Assembly (NCBI GenBank): GCA_003527165.1
Contig: DPSI01000577.1
Coordinates: 1 to 7,207 of the forward strand
Direction: 5' to 3'
Length of the DNA stretch: 7,207 nt
Origin: Pseudomonas sp.
GTDB taxonomy: Bacteria; Pseudomonadota; Gammaproteobacteria; Pseudomonadales; Pseudomonadaceae
Within the stretch, counting starts at the first letter, position 1, and each line of letters begins with the position of its first letter. The position numbers were made by a program, and so were the translations under genes. This document shows, one piece after another, positions 1-7,207 of the stretch. Below the pieces are notes generated by a model. That model saw only the letters and a program-made list of their open reading frames with translations, did no database searches and was not told the origin of the DNA.

Positions 1-704
1 TCCGGCAGACGCCGCGCGGCTGGATGGTTAGGGTTCTGCTGCGTCCAGGCGTCGATCGCGCGCTGCTGCTGACCGATGGTGCCGGCTTGCTTCACGGCTG
101 CTGCCAGCGATAACCAGCCGGAAAGATCCGTGTCTGCGGTCGGTTGCATCTGATCAACCGACAGACTCGATACGAGCGACCAGATCGCTTCGTGATTCTG
201 CTCGGCCGCTTCGCCGCTCAGCAATGGTGCGATGAAGGTGCGCTCGCGTGCCGCATCGAGGGGTTGGCCGTTTGCTTCGAGTGCCTGTGCACGTGCCAGC
301 TGGGTGCGCAATTGTTGATCTACGGGCAGTTCTGCGAGGCGCTCGAAGGCGGGATGCTGCAGGGCTTGAAGGGCGCGCTGCGGTTCACCGTCAGACAATG
401 CCAGTTCTGCTTCCAAGGTTCTGGCAAACATCTGCTGAGCCGGCTTCAACTGCTCGATGGCGACCTGCTCGAGTATCTGCCGAGCCAGCGCTTGGTTGCC
501 CTGCTGCATGCTTTGGTCGGCAGCTGACAGTCGCAGCAAGGCGGCCTCGGCTGGGTCGCTGGCATCGGCTTCCTTCAGTAGCTGTTGCGTTGATGCCTGC
601 GGGGTGCGTGGAAGCTCGCCCAATGTCGAGGACGGCGAGCTGGCACAGGCCGAGAGCACGGCAGCAATGCATAAGAAAAGGAGCGGGCGAAAGCGAGCCA
701 TCAT
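1..704 (-). CDS. lpoA: LpoA, outer-membrane lipoprotein activator of a class A penicillin-binding protein (5' part; C-terminal part outside window)
   Basis: The frame is open from an ATG at 704-702 to the window edge, giving 234 codons; the rest of the gene lies outside. The N-terminus is a lipoprotein signal: basic MMARFR, a hydrophobic stretch (about residues 8-18) and the lipobox LSAC with the modifiable Cys at residue 20. Residue +2 is Ala, not Asp, which fits sorting to the outer membrane. Residues from about 30 onward are Ala/Gln/Leu-rich helical sequence, as expected for the TPR-like N-terminal domain of LpoA. The periplasmic-binding-protein-like C-terminal domain would be in the missing part. 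In E. coli LpoA activates PBP1A from the outer membrane, and a similar role is inferred here. Two ATG codons are adjacent (704-702 and 701-699); AGGA at 716-713 lies 8 nt before the first, which I chose. Divergence from rsmI matches the known lpoA/rsmI arrangement of gammaproteobacteria. The identity rests on lipobox, composition and synteny. Confidence 0.9.
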   Translation of the reverse strand, partial: MMARFRPLLFLCIAAVLSACASSPSSTLGELPRTPQASTQQLLKEADASDPAEAALLRLSAADQSMQQGNQALARQILEQVAIEQLKPAQQMFARTLEAELALSDGEPQRALQALQHPAFERLAELPVDQQLRTQLARAQALEANGQPLDAARERTFIAPLLSGEAAEQNHEAIWSLVSSLSVDQMQPTADTDLSGWLSLAAAVKQAGTIGQQQRAIDAWTQQNPNHPAARRLP

Positions 705-740
705 GTGATCATTCCTGGAGGCGCTGGCGGGTGTCGGGGG

Positions 741-746
741 ATTGTA
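741..746 (-). promoter_or_regulatory. Candidate -10 box of the lpoA promoter
   Basis: On the minus strand the hexamer is TACAAT, one mismatch from TATAAT. It lies about 37 nt before the lpoA ATG, which would give a leader of about 30 nt carrying the AGGA ribosome binding site. No good -35 box is visible: TCGCCG (769-764) at 17-nt spacing matches TTGACA at only three positions. Confidence 0.45.
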
Positions 747-790
747 CCCAAGCGCTGCTGGGGCGGCGATGTCGTGGCCGCCAAACGGGC

Positions 791-796
791 TACAAT
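791..796 (+). promoter_or_regulatory. Candidate -10 box of the rsmI promoter
   Basis: TACAAT followed by GCGCG resembles the -10 region often seen before this gene in related bacteria. It would start transcription near 803 and leave a leader of about 22 nt before the GTG at 825. The -35 region is poor: GATGTC (768-773) at 17-nt spacing does not resemble TTGACA. An ATG at 795-797 overlaps this box, one reason not to use it as the rsmI start. Confidence 0.5.
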
Positions 797-824
797 GCGC
801 GTTTTACGCAATGAGGTACGCCCT

Positions 825-1697
825 GTGACTGCATCAGATGATGTGAATTCCGCTGCAGGCACGCTCTATGTCGTCGCCACGCCCATCGGAAATCTCGAAG
901 ATATCAGCGCACGGGCGCTGCGTGTGCTGACCGAGGTAACGCTGATTGCGGCAGAAGATACCCGTCATTCGGCTCGTCTGCTGCAGCACTTCGGTATCGC
1001 CACGCCGCTGGCTGCATGTCACGAGCACAATGAACGGGACGAGGGTGGACGTTTCATCAAGCGGCTTCTGGCCGGCGAAGACGTGGCGCTGATATCCGAT
1101 GCCGGCACGCCATTGATATCCGACCCCGGCTACCATCTGGTCAGGCAGGCACGCTCAGCAGGTATTCGGGTCGTTCCGCTACCCGGCGCCTGTGCCCTCA
1201 TTACAGCGCTTTGTGCCGCAGGTCTGCCATCCGATCGCTTTATCTTCGAGGGTTTTCTGCCCGCCAAGCAGGTCGCACGTCGTGCGCGCCTGGAGTACCT
1301 GCGGGAAGAGCCGCGGACGTTGATTTTCTATGAGGCGCCGCATCGTATCCTCGAATCTCTTCGTGACCTGGAGGTGGTATTCGGCCCGGGCCGTCCAGCT
1401 GTGCTGGGGCGTGAATTGACCAAGACATTCGAAACGCTCAAGGGGTTGCCGCTGGGCGAGCTGCGCGCTTGGGTGGAGTCCGACAGCAATCAGCAGCGTG
1501 GAGAGTGCGTGCTCGTGGTTGGTGGGTGGCAGGCGCCGCAGGGTGATGACGCGGTCGATGCGAATGCGCGCCGGGTGTTGCATTTGCTGTTGGCTGAGCT
1601 GCCCGTCAAGCGCGCGGCGGCGGTTGCTGCCGAGATAACGGGAGTGAGAAAGAACCTGCTCTATCAGCTCGCTTTGCAAGATAAGAATGCAAACTGA
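825..1697 (+). CDS. rsmI: 16S rRNA (cytidine-1402 2'-O)-methyltransferase RsmI
   Basis: This 290-aa protein belongs to the SAM-dependent tetrapyrrole methylase superfamily (YraL/RsmI). It methylates the 2'-OH of C1402 in 16S rRNA, in the decoding centre. Visible motifs are [17 protein letters not shown] near the N-terminus (TPIGN at residues 19-23), AAEDTRHS (42-49), the glycine-rich SAM-site signature [12 protein letters not shown] (91-102), PLPGACA (118-124) and, further on, FYEAPHR. The length is close to the family norm of about 280-290 aa. The frame is open upstream to 705, but I chose GTG at 825 because GAGG at 813-816 lies 8 nt before it and the family domain starts soon after. The extra 40 codons cover the intergenic promoter region and have no family character. 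The gene diverges from lpoA and is followed by rnpB. No T-rich intrinsic terminator is seen after the stop, so some read-through toward rnpB is possible. Confidence 0.96.
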   Translation: MTASDDVNSAAGTLYVVATPIGNLEDISARALRVLTEVTLIAAEDTRHSARLLQHFGIATPLAACHEHNERDEGGRFIKRLLAGEDVALISDAGTPLISDPGYHLVRQARSAGIRVVPLPGACALITALCAAGLPSDRFIFEGFLPAKQVARRARLEYLREEPRTLIFYEAPHRILESLRDLEVVFGPGRPAVLGRELTKTFETLKGLPLGELRAWVESDSNQQRGECVLVVGGWQAPQGDDAVDANARRVLHLLLAELPVKRAAAVAAEITGVRKNLLYQLALQDKNAN

Positions 1698-1708
1698 GGC
1701 GGTCGCTG

Positions 1709-1724
1709 CATGAGCGCGCTCATG
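1709..1724. repeat. 16-bp perfect palindrome after rsmI
   Basis: CATGAGCGCGCTCATG is self-complementary over its full length, starting 12 bp after the rsmI stop. As RNA it folds to a 6-bp stem with a CGCG loop. It has no following T-run, so it is not a standard intrinsic terminator. It could be a protein site, a 3'-end stabilising hairpin for rsmI mRNA, or chance. Confidence 0.6.
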
Positions 1725-1728
1725 GCCC

Positions 1729-1756
1729 GCTGATATCCCGTCGGGTAGCTATCAGC
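1729..1756. repeat. Inverted repeat directly upstream of the rnpB promoter
   Basis: The arms GCTGATA (1729-1735) and TATCAGC (1750-1756) are exact inverse complements, and inside them CCC (1737-1739) pairs with GGG (1743-1745). The right arm ends at the base before the candidate rnpB -35 box. No T-run follows, so the structure could be a regulatory site or a weak or Rho-assisted 3' end of the rsmI transcript. Confidence 0.55.
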
Positions 1757-1785
1757 TTGCAGGGATGGGCCCGGCGAAGTACTCT
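1757..1785 (+). promoter_or_regulatory. Candidate sigma-70 promoter of rnpB
   Basis: TTGCAG (1757-1762) and TACTCT (1780-1785) are separated by exactly 17 bp. The -10 box ends 8 bp before the predicted RNase P RNA 5' end near 1793. Both hexamers match the consensus at only three of six positions, so the call rests mostly on placement. The sequence between -10 and start (GGTCACC) is GC-rich, as is common at stable-RNA promoters. Confidence 0.5.
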
Positions 1786-1792
1786 GGTCACC

Positions 1793-2152
1793 GGAGAGTC
1801 GATCGGACAGTCGCTGTCTCTTTTTGTTCCGCAAAAAGGGAGGGAGGAAAGTCCGGGCTCCATAGGGCGAAGTGCCAGGTAACGCCTGGGAGGCGTGAGC
1901 CTACGGAAAGTGCCACAGAAAATAACCGCCTAAGCGCTTCGGTGCCGGTAAGGGTGAAAAGGTGCGGTAAGAGCGCACCGCGCGGCTGGCAACAGTCCGT
2001 GGCTAGGTAAACCCCACTTGGAGCAAGACCAAATAGGGATCCATTGGCGTGGCCCGCGCTGGATCCGGGTAGGTTGCTAGAGGCAGTCAGTGATGGCTGT
2101 CGTAGAGGAATGACTGTCCTCGACAGAACCCGGCTTACAGATCGACTCTCCG
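1793..2152 (+). ncRNA. rnpB: RNase P RNA, bacterial type A (catalytic subunit)
   Basis: This is the catalytic RNA that, with the RnpA protein, removes 5' leaders from tRNA precursors. The ends close a long P1 helix: GGAGAGTCGATC (1793-1804) pairs with GATCGACTCTCC (2140-2151). The conserved core is complete: GAGGAAAGTCCGGGCTC (1844-1860), ACAGAAAATAACCGCC (1915-1930), GAGCAAGACCAAATAGGG (2021-2038) and ACAGAACCCGGCTTACAG (2123-2140). The P4 long-range pseudoknot is visible as CCGGG (1853-1857) with CCCGG (2129-2133). The GGGT at 2067-2070 lies where the L15 loop binds the tRNA 3' CCA end. The P3 arm ends in an unusually AT-rich hairpin (1817-1841). The length of about 360 nt is normal for pseudomonads. 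Exact ends are estimated to within a few bases. The position between rsmI and mraZ is the usual pseudomonad one. Confidence 0.98.
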
Positions 2153-2163
2153 TTCTCCTGAAA

Positions 2164-2189
2164 TGCCCCGCCTTTTTTAGTCCAAAAAA
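2164..2189 (+). terminator. T-run after rnpB, weak terminator candidate
   Basis: GCCCCGCC followed by six T (2173-2178) lies about 20 bp past the P1 helix. I find no upstream partner for the GC block, so the usual stem is missing. An AT-only inverted repeat (six T, AGTCC, six A) spans 2173-2189. Termination could rely on the RNase P RNA fold or on Rho. The call is weak. Confidence 0.25.
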
Positions 2190-2202
2190 TTCTTGCTCTT
2201 AA

Positions 2203-2214
2203 TAAAGTACTTTA
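2203..2214. repeat. 12-bp AT-rich palindrome TAAAGTACTTTA
   Basis: The sequence is perfectly self-complementary and sits in the AT-rich island about 130-170 bp upstream of the mraZ promoter. It may be a binding site for a dimeric regulator or for a nucleoid protein that favours AT-rich DNA. Function is unknown. Confidence 0.5.
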
Positions 2215-2302
2215 ACTTTGAAGTGCAGATCTTTGCCTTTGCTGAATATCCAGTTCGGCCACTCCCTCCGGTTTAGCGTTCATCCCTGCTTCGGTTGCTA
2301 AA

Positions 2303-2331
2303 TTCCCGTCACATAAGGGTTTTTCCCGTCA
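2303..2331. repeat. Two 9-bp direct repeats TTCCCGTCA, 20 bp apart
   Basis: Identical copies occur at 2303-2311 and 2323-2331, start to start 20 bp, close to two helical turns. The second copy ends 8 bp before the mraZ -35 box. Same-face spacing just upstream of -35 is the usual geometry for an activator site, but no known consensus is recognised. Confidence 0.55.
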
Positions 2332-2346
2332 GGCTCGCCTTGACGG
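2326..2346. repeat. Inverted repeat overlapping the mraZ -35 box
   Basis: CCGTCA (2326-2331) pairs with TGACGG (2341-2346). GG (2332-2333) and CC (2338-2339) extend the stem past one bulged T, leaving the loop CTCG. The right arm contains most of the TTGACG -35 hexamer and the left arm belongs to the second TTCCCGTCA repeat, so a bound protein could compete with RNA polymerase. Confidence 0.5.
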
Positions 2347-2369
2347 TGGGGCTGCTGCATTTCTATAGT
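2340..2369 (+). promoter_or_regulatory. Main candidate promoter of the mraZ operon (Pmra)
   Basis: The -35 box TTGACG (2340-2345) matches five of six consensus positions. The -10 box TATAGT (2364-2369) also matches five of six. The spacer is 18 bp. The predicted start is near 2376, giving a leader of about 68 nt to the mraZ GTG. It is the best sigma-70 promoter in the window and probably drives mraZ, rsmH, ftsL, ftsI, murE and downstream dcw genes. Confidence 0.8.
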
Positions 2370-2375
2370 GCGCAC

Positions 2376-2401
2376 AAGTGGTAGAAAGTGGATCGAAGTG
2401 G
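2376..2401 (+). promoter_or_regulatory. Probable MraZ operator: three AAGTGG repeats at 10-bp period
   Basis: AAGTGG occurs at 2376-2381, 2386-2391 and 2396-2401, followed by T, A and G respectively. Characterised MraZ proteins bind direct TGGG-type repeats spaced one helical turn apart in front of mraZ. The period and copy number agree, though only the third repeat has the full GTGGG. The array covers roughly +1 to +26 of the predicted transcript, where bound MraZ would block initiation or early elongation. Confidence 0.82.
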
Positions 2402-2443
2402 GTATTTATGGGCAAGGAAAGCTAATTTAGAGGAAGCGCAGCC

Positions 2444-2899
2444 GTGTTTCGCGGAGCAAACGCCATCAGTCTCGATGCCAAAGGGCGGCTAGCCATGCCC
2501 AGCCGGTATCGTGACGAGCTCGTTTCGCGCTGCGAGGGGCAGTTGATCATCACGATCGACGCGGTTGATCGTTGCCTCTGTATCTACCCCCTTCCGGAAT
2601 GGGAGCAGATCGAAGCCAAGCTCCGCGAATTGCCCTCCCTGCGCGAAGAGAGTCGGCGGCTGCAGCGTCTGCTGATCGGTAACGCGGTGGATCTGGAGAT
2701 GGACGGAAGCGGTCGCGTGCTTGTACCGCCACGTTTGCGGGAATACGCGGGCTTGGACAAGCGGGCCATGCTGGTCGGTCAGCTGAACAAGTTCAGCCTG
2801 TGGAACGAGGACGACTGGAACGCACAAGCGGATGCGGACCTGGCGGCCATTAAACAACCCGGCGCCTTGCCGGAAGAATTGCGTGATCTAATCCTGTGA
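2444..2899 (+). CDS. mraZ: MraZ, transcriptional regulator of the dcw operon
   Basis: This 151-aa protein has the normal MraZ length and two tandem SpoVT/AbrB-like DNA-binding halves. Each half carries the family DxxxR motif: D11-R15 in [13 protein letters not shown] and D87-R91 in [13 protein letters not shown]. MraZ forms a ring-shaped oligomer that binds repeats in its own promoter and generally represses the operon. Start: GTG at 2444 is preceded by GAGGAA (2430-2435) at an 8-nt spacing, and translation begins [15 protein letters not shown], the typical family N-terminus. The matching triple repeat 43-68 bp upstream supports autoregulation. The stop overlaps the rsmH GTG by 4 bases (GTGA), so the two are probably translationally coupled. 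Confidence 0.97.
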   Translation: MFRGANAISLDAKGRLAMPSRYRDELVSRCEGQLIITIDAVDRCLCIYPLPEWEQIEAKLRELPSLREESRRLQRLLIGNAVDLEMDGSGRVLVPPRLREYAGLDKRAMLVGQLNKFSLWNEDDWNAQADADLAAIKQPGALPEELRDLIL

Positions 2900-3839
2900 A
2901 CCAGACCAGCAGCTATAGCCATGTAACCGTATTGCTCGACGAAGCCGTTGCGGCGCTCGCCGTTCGTCCGGATGGCCGCTATCTGGACGGGACCTTCGGA
3001 CGTGGAGGGCATAGCCGCCTCCTGCTTCGGCAGCTTGGGCCTGATGGCTGTTTGCTAGGTTTCGACAAAGACCCGCTAGCAATCGCTACGGGGCAAGCAC
3101 TGGCGGCCGAGGATGGCCGCTTTGTCGTTGTGCAAAGAAGTTTCGCCGAACTCGGTGCCGAAGTGGCTCAGCGCGGCTGGACCGGCACCTTGAGCGGTGT
3201 GCTGTTAGACCTCGGCGTGTCTTCGCCGCAGCTGGATGACCCCGAGCGCGGCTTCAGCTTCCTCAACGACGGTCCTCTGGACATGCGCATGGACCCCAGT
3301 CGCGGGATCAGTGCCGCCGAGTGGATCGCCACGGCCAGCGAAGAAGACATCGCTCGGGTATTCAAGGACTACGGTGAGGAACGTTTCGCCAAGCGCATGG
3401 CGCGCGCCGTGGTTCAGCGCCGGGCCGAGCGGCCTTTCGAGCGTACGGCCGATCTCGCTCAGGTGTTGACGGTTGCCAATCCCGCTTGGGAAAAAGGCAA
3501 GAACCCGGCGACTCGCGCCTTCCAAGGGCTGCGCATTTTCATCAACAACGAACTCGGCGATCTGGAAGTCGGACTTGAGGCAGCCCTCGAGGCGCTCGAG
3601 GTCGGCGGCCGGCTGGTCGTGATCAGCTTTCACTCGCTTGAAGACCGCATCGTCAAGCAGTTCATGCGTCGTCAAGCCAAAGGCGAGGCCGACACTCTAC
3701 CGCGCGACCTGCCGATCATTCCCGAGAAGTTCGTGCCGCGTTTGAAACTGCTGGGCAAGCCGCAATACGCGTCCGCCGAAGAGGTCAAAGCCAACCCCCG
3801 TTCACGCAGTGCCGTGATGCGCGTCGCGGAGAAGCTGCG

Positions 3840-3843
<4 letters not shown>
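2896..3843 (+). CDS. rsmH: 16S rRNA (cytosine-1402 N4)-methyltransferase RsmH
   Basis: This 315-aa protein (also called MraW) uses SAM to methylate N4 of C1402 in 16S rRNA; with RsmI it produces m4Cm1402, which tunes decoding at the P site. Motifs are [10 protein letters not shown] (9-18), the SAM-binding [10 protein letters not shown] (31-40), FDKDP (56-60), [10 protein letters not shown] (105-114), [18 protein letters not shown] (203-220), [11 protein letters not shown] (244-254) and C-terminal PRSRSA (301-306). The length is normal. Start: GTG at 2896 overlaps the mraZ stop. The nearest purine-rich stretch, GGAAGA at 2872-2877, is 18 nt away, so initiation probably depends on re-initiation after mraZ. 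The stop overlaps the ftsL GTG in the same way. Confidence 0.97.
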
Positions 3844-5853
<2,010 letters not shown>

Positions 5854-5854
<1 letters not shown>

Positions 5855-7207
5855 TGCCGATGCCGCTGAATCAGCTGCTGCCTCAGGCGGCCAGCGCCAC
5901 CTTGATCCGGGAGCTGACTCTTGACAGCCGTAAGGTGCGTCCAGGCGATTTGTTCCTGGCTGTGCCTGGCCACCAGCAGGACGGGCGGGTGCATATTGCG
6001 GATGCGATTAGCCGCGGCGCGGCGGCCGTCGCCTACGAAGCCGAAGGCGCGGCCGAAATGACCGCTGCGAGCGCCGTGCTGGTACCGGTTCGCCGCCTGG
6101 CCGAGCAGCTATCCGCAATTGCTGGACGATTCTATGGTGAGCCGAGTCGCAGCCTGCATCTGGCTGGCGTAACCGGAACCAACGGCAAGACCAGCGTGAC
6201 CTACCTGATCGCCCAGGCCTTGGATCGCCTGGGCGAGCGTTGCGGCATCATCGGAACGCTTGGCACCGGTTTTTATGGAGAGCTGGTGCTCGGCCAGCAC
6301 ACGACGCCCGATGCCATCGGTGTACAAGCCAACCTGGCAAACCTGCGCAAGCAGGGCGCACGTGCCGTGGCGATGGAGGTCTCCTCTCATGGTCTGGCTC
6401 AGGGCCGGGTCGCCGCGCTGGCGTTCGATGTAGCTGTGTTCACCAATCTTTCTCGTGACCACCTGGATTATCACGGCTCCATGGAAGCCTACGGTGAGGT
6501 CAAGGCCAGTCTGTTCAAAATGCCCGGGCTCAGCTGCCGAGTGATCAATCTGGATGATTCCTTCGGGCGCGTCCTCGCGGCAGAACGCTCGGAATCCCGA
6601 CTGATCACTTACAGTCTGGACGATGCCTCGGCGTACCTTTACTGCCCGGAGGCGCGGCTGGACGATCACGGAATCCATGCGCGGCTGGTGACTCCCCAGG
6701 GCGAACGTTCTCTGCGTAGCCCGCTGCTCGGCCGCTTCAACGTCAGCAACGTGCTCGCAGCGATAGGCGCCCTGTTGGGAATGAACTATCCGCTGGACGA
6801 AATCCTCGCCGTACTGCCGGAAATCGACGGTCCTGCCGGCCGCATGCAACGCTTGGGTGGCGGTGATCGTCCGTTGGTGGTGGTTGATTATGCCCATACG
6901 CCCGACGCCCTGGAAAAGGTTCTTACAGCGCTGCGCCCGCACACCCGTGGCAAGTTGCTGTGCCTGTTCGGCTGTGGCGGTGATCGTGATCGCGGCAAGC
7001 GTGCGTTGATGGCTCAGGTCGCTGAGCGCCTGGCTGATCGCGTGGTCGTGACCGATGACAATCCGCGCAATGAAGATCCCATGCGGATTCTCGACGAGAT
7101 TCGCGCCGGCTTCAGTGCACTCGAGTGCGCAGCTTTCATGCCGGGCCGTGCCACAGCCATTGCCAGCTGCATCGCCGGCAGTGAGCTCGACGATGTAGTG
7201 CTGAGAT
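5854..7207 (+). CDS. murE: MurE, UDP-MurNAc-L-Ala-D-Glu:meso-diaminopimelate ligase (3' end outside window)
   Basis: The frame is open from ATG 5854 to the window edge: 451 codons, or about nine-tenths of the usual 485-500. MurE is the cytoplasmic ATP-dependent ligase that adds meso-diaminopimelate to UDP-MurNAc-dipeptide. Visible are the N-terminal UDP-substrate domain with LTLDSRKVRPGDLFLAVPG (21-39), the ATP-binding GVTGTNGKTS (105-114), the substrate-contacting TTPD (150-153), MEVSSHGL (174-181), FTNLSRDHLDYHGSM (196-210), the expected carbamylated lysine K217 in EVKASLF, GRMQR (329-333), DYAHTPDALEK (345-355) and DNPR (402-405), the signature for meso-DAP rather than lysine. Start: ATG 5854 overlaps the ftsI stop by one base (TGATG) and has GGGAGGG (5839-5845) at good distance; a second in-frame ATG at 5860 is less well placed. 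The C-terminal GKGHE motif should lie just beyond the edge. Confidence 0.97.

Larger units (their letters stand above)
2153..2443. other. Non-coding region between rnpB and mraZ
   Basis: No supported gene lies in these 291 bp. In order they contain the T-run after rnpB; an AT-rich island (2173-2220, 37 of 48 bases A/T); a 6-bp inverted repeat TTTAGC/GCTAAA (2272-2277 and 2297-2302); the TTCCCGTCA direct repeats; the mraZ promoter; the triple AAGTGG operator; and a leader of about 68 nt ending in the mraZ ribosome binding site. A 5-codon ATG frame (MGKES) at 2408-2425 lies in the leader and may be chance. Confidence 0.85.

Noticed and set aside
144..814. Plus-strand frames (144-527, 248-814, 457-708) over lpoA
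   Set aside because: They are opposite a lipoprotein gene with a clear signal peptide and ribosome binding site, and have no supporting signals of their own.
705..824. 40-codon N-terminal extension of rsmI from ATG 705
   Set aside because: It would cover the divergent promoter region and has no conserved sequence; GTG at 825 has a well-spaced GAGG and matches the family start.
1765..2010. 81-codon plus-strand frame across the start of rnpB
   Set aside because: The DNA is explained by conserved RNase P RNA structure, and the peptide resembles nothing known.
6109..6942. 277-codon minus-strand frame opposite murE
   Set aside because: It is antisense to conserved MurE motifs and has no family character, so it is a codon-bias shadow.

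Overview
The window reads as a conserved housekeeping locus from a Pseudomonas-type gammaproteobacterium. The gene order lpoA (minus) / rsmI / rnpB / mraZ / rsmH / ftsL / ftsI / murE is the pseudomonad arrangement at the start of the division and cell wall (dcw) cluster. The protein sequences look most like Pseudomonas sensu lato, possibly the stutzeri group, but that finer placement comes from memory of related proteins and not from a search. Coding DNA is GC-rich. I see no insertion sequence, prophage, CRISPR array, tRNA gene or other sign of horizontal transfer.

Layout. Positions 1-704 (minus) hold the 5' part of lpoA, an outer-membrane lipoprotein that activates a peptidoglycan synthase. 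A 120-bp divergent intergenic region follows, with a TACAAT -10-like box for each direction. rsmI (825-1697) methylates the ribose of 16S rRNA C1402. A 95-bp gap contains two inverted repeats and a candidate promoter, then the RNase P RNA gene rnpB (about 1793-2152). The next 291 bp are non-coding: an AT-rich island, two 9-bp direct repeats 20 bp apart, a good sigma-70 promoter (TTGACG-18-TATAGT) and, from the predicted transcription start, three AAGTGG repeats at an exact 10-bp period that match the form of a MraZ operator. The operon then runs mraZ (2444-2899), rsmH (2896-3843), ftsL (3840-4130), ftsI (4127-5854) and murE (5854 to the window end, open), with every junction overlapping by 1 or 4 bases.

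How the genes work together. MraZ is the likely autoregulator of the operon. RsmH and RsmI modify the same 16S rRNA nucleotide, C1402. FtsL and FtsI (PBP3) belong to the septal peptidoglycan synthesis machine, MurE makes the cytoplasmic precursor that supplies it, and LpoA on the opposite strand stimulates a class A synthase. The locus therefore joins envelope growth, division, ribosome maturation and tRNA processing.

I found no previously undescribed system. The least explained DNA is the regulatory region between rnpB and mraZ, together with the inverted repeats in front of rnpB.
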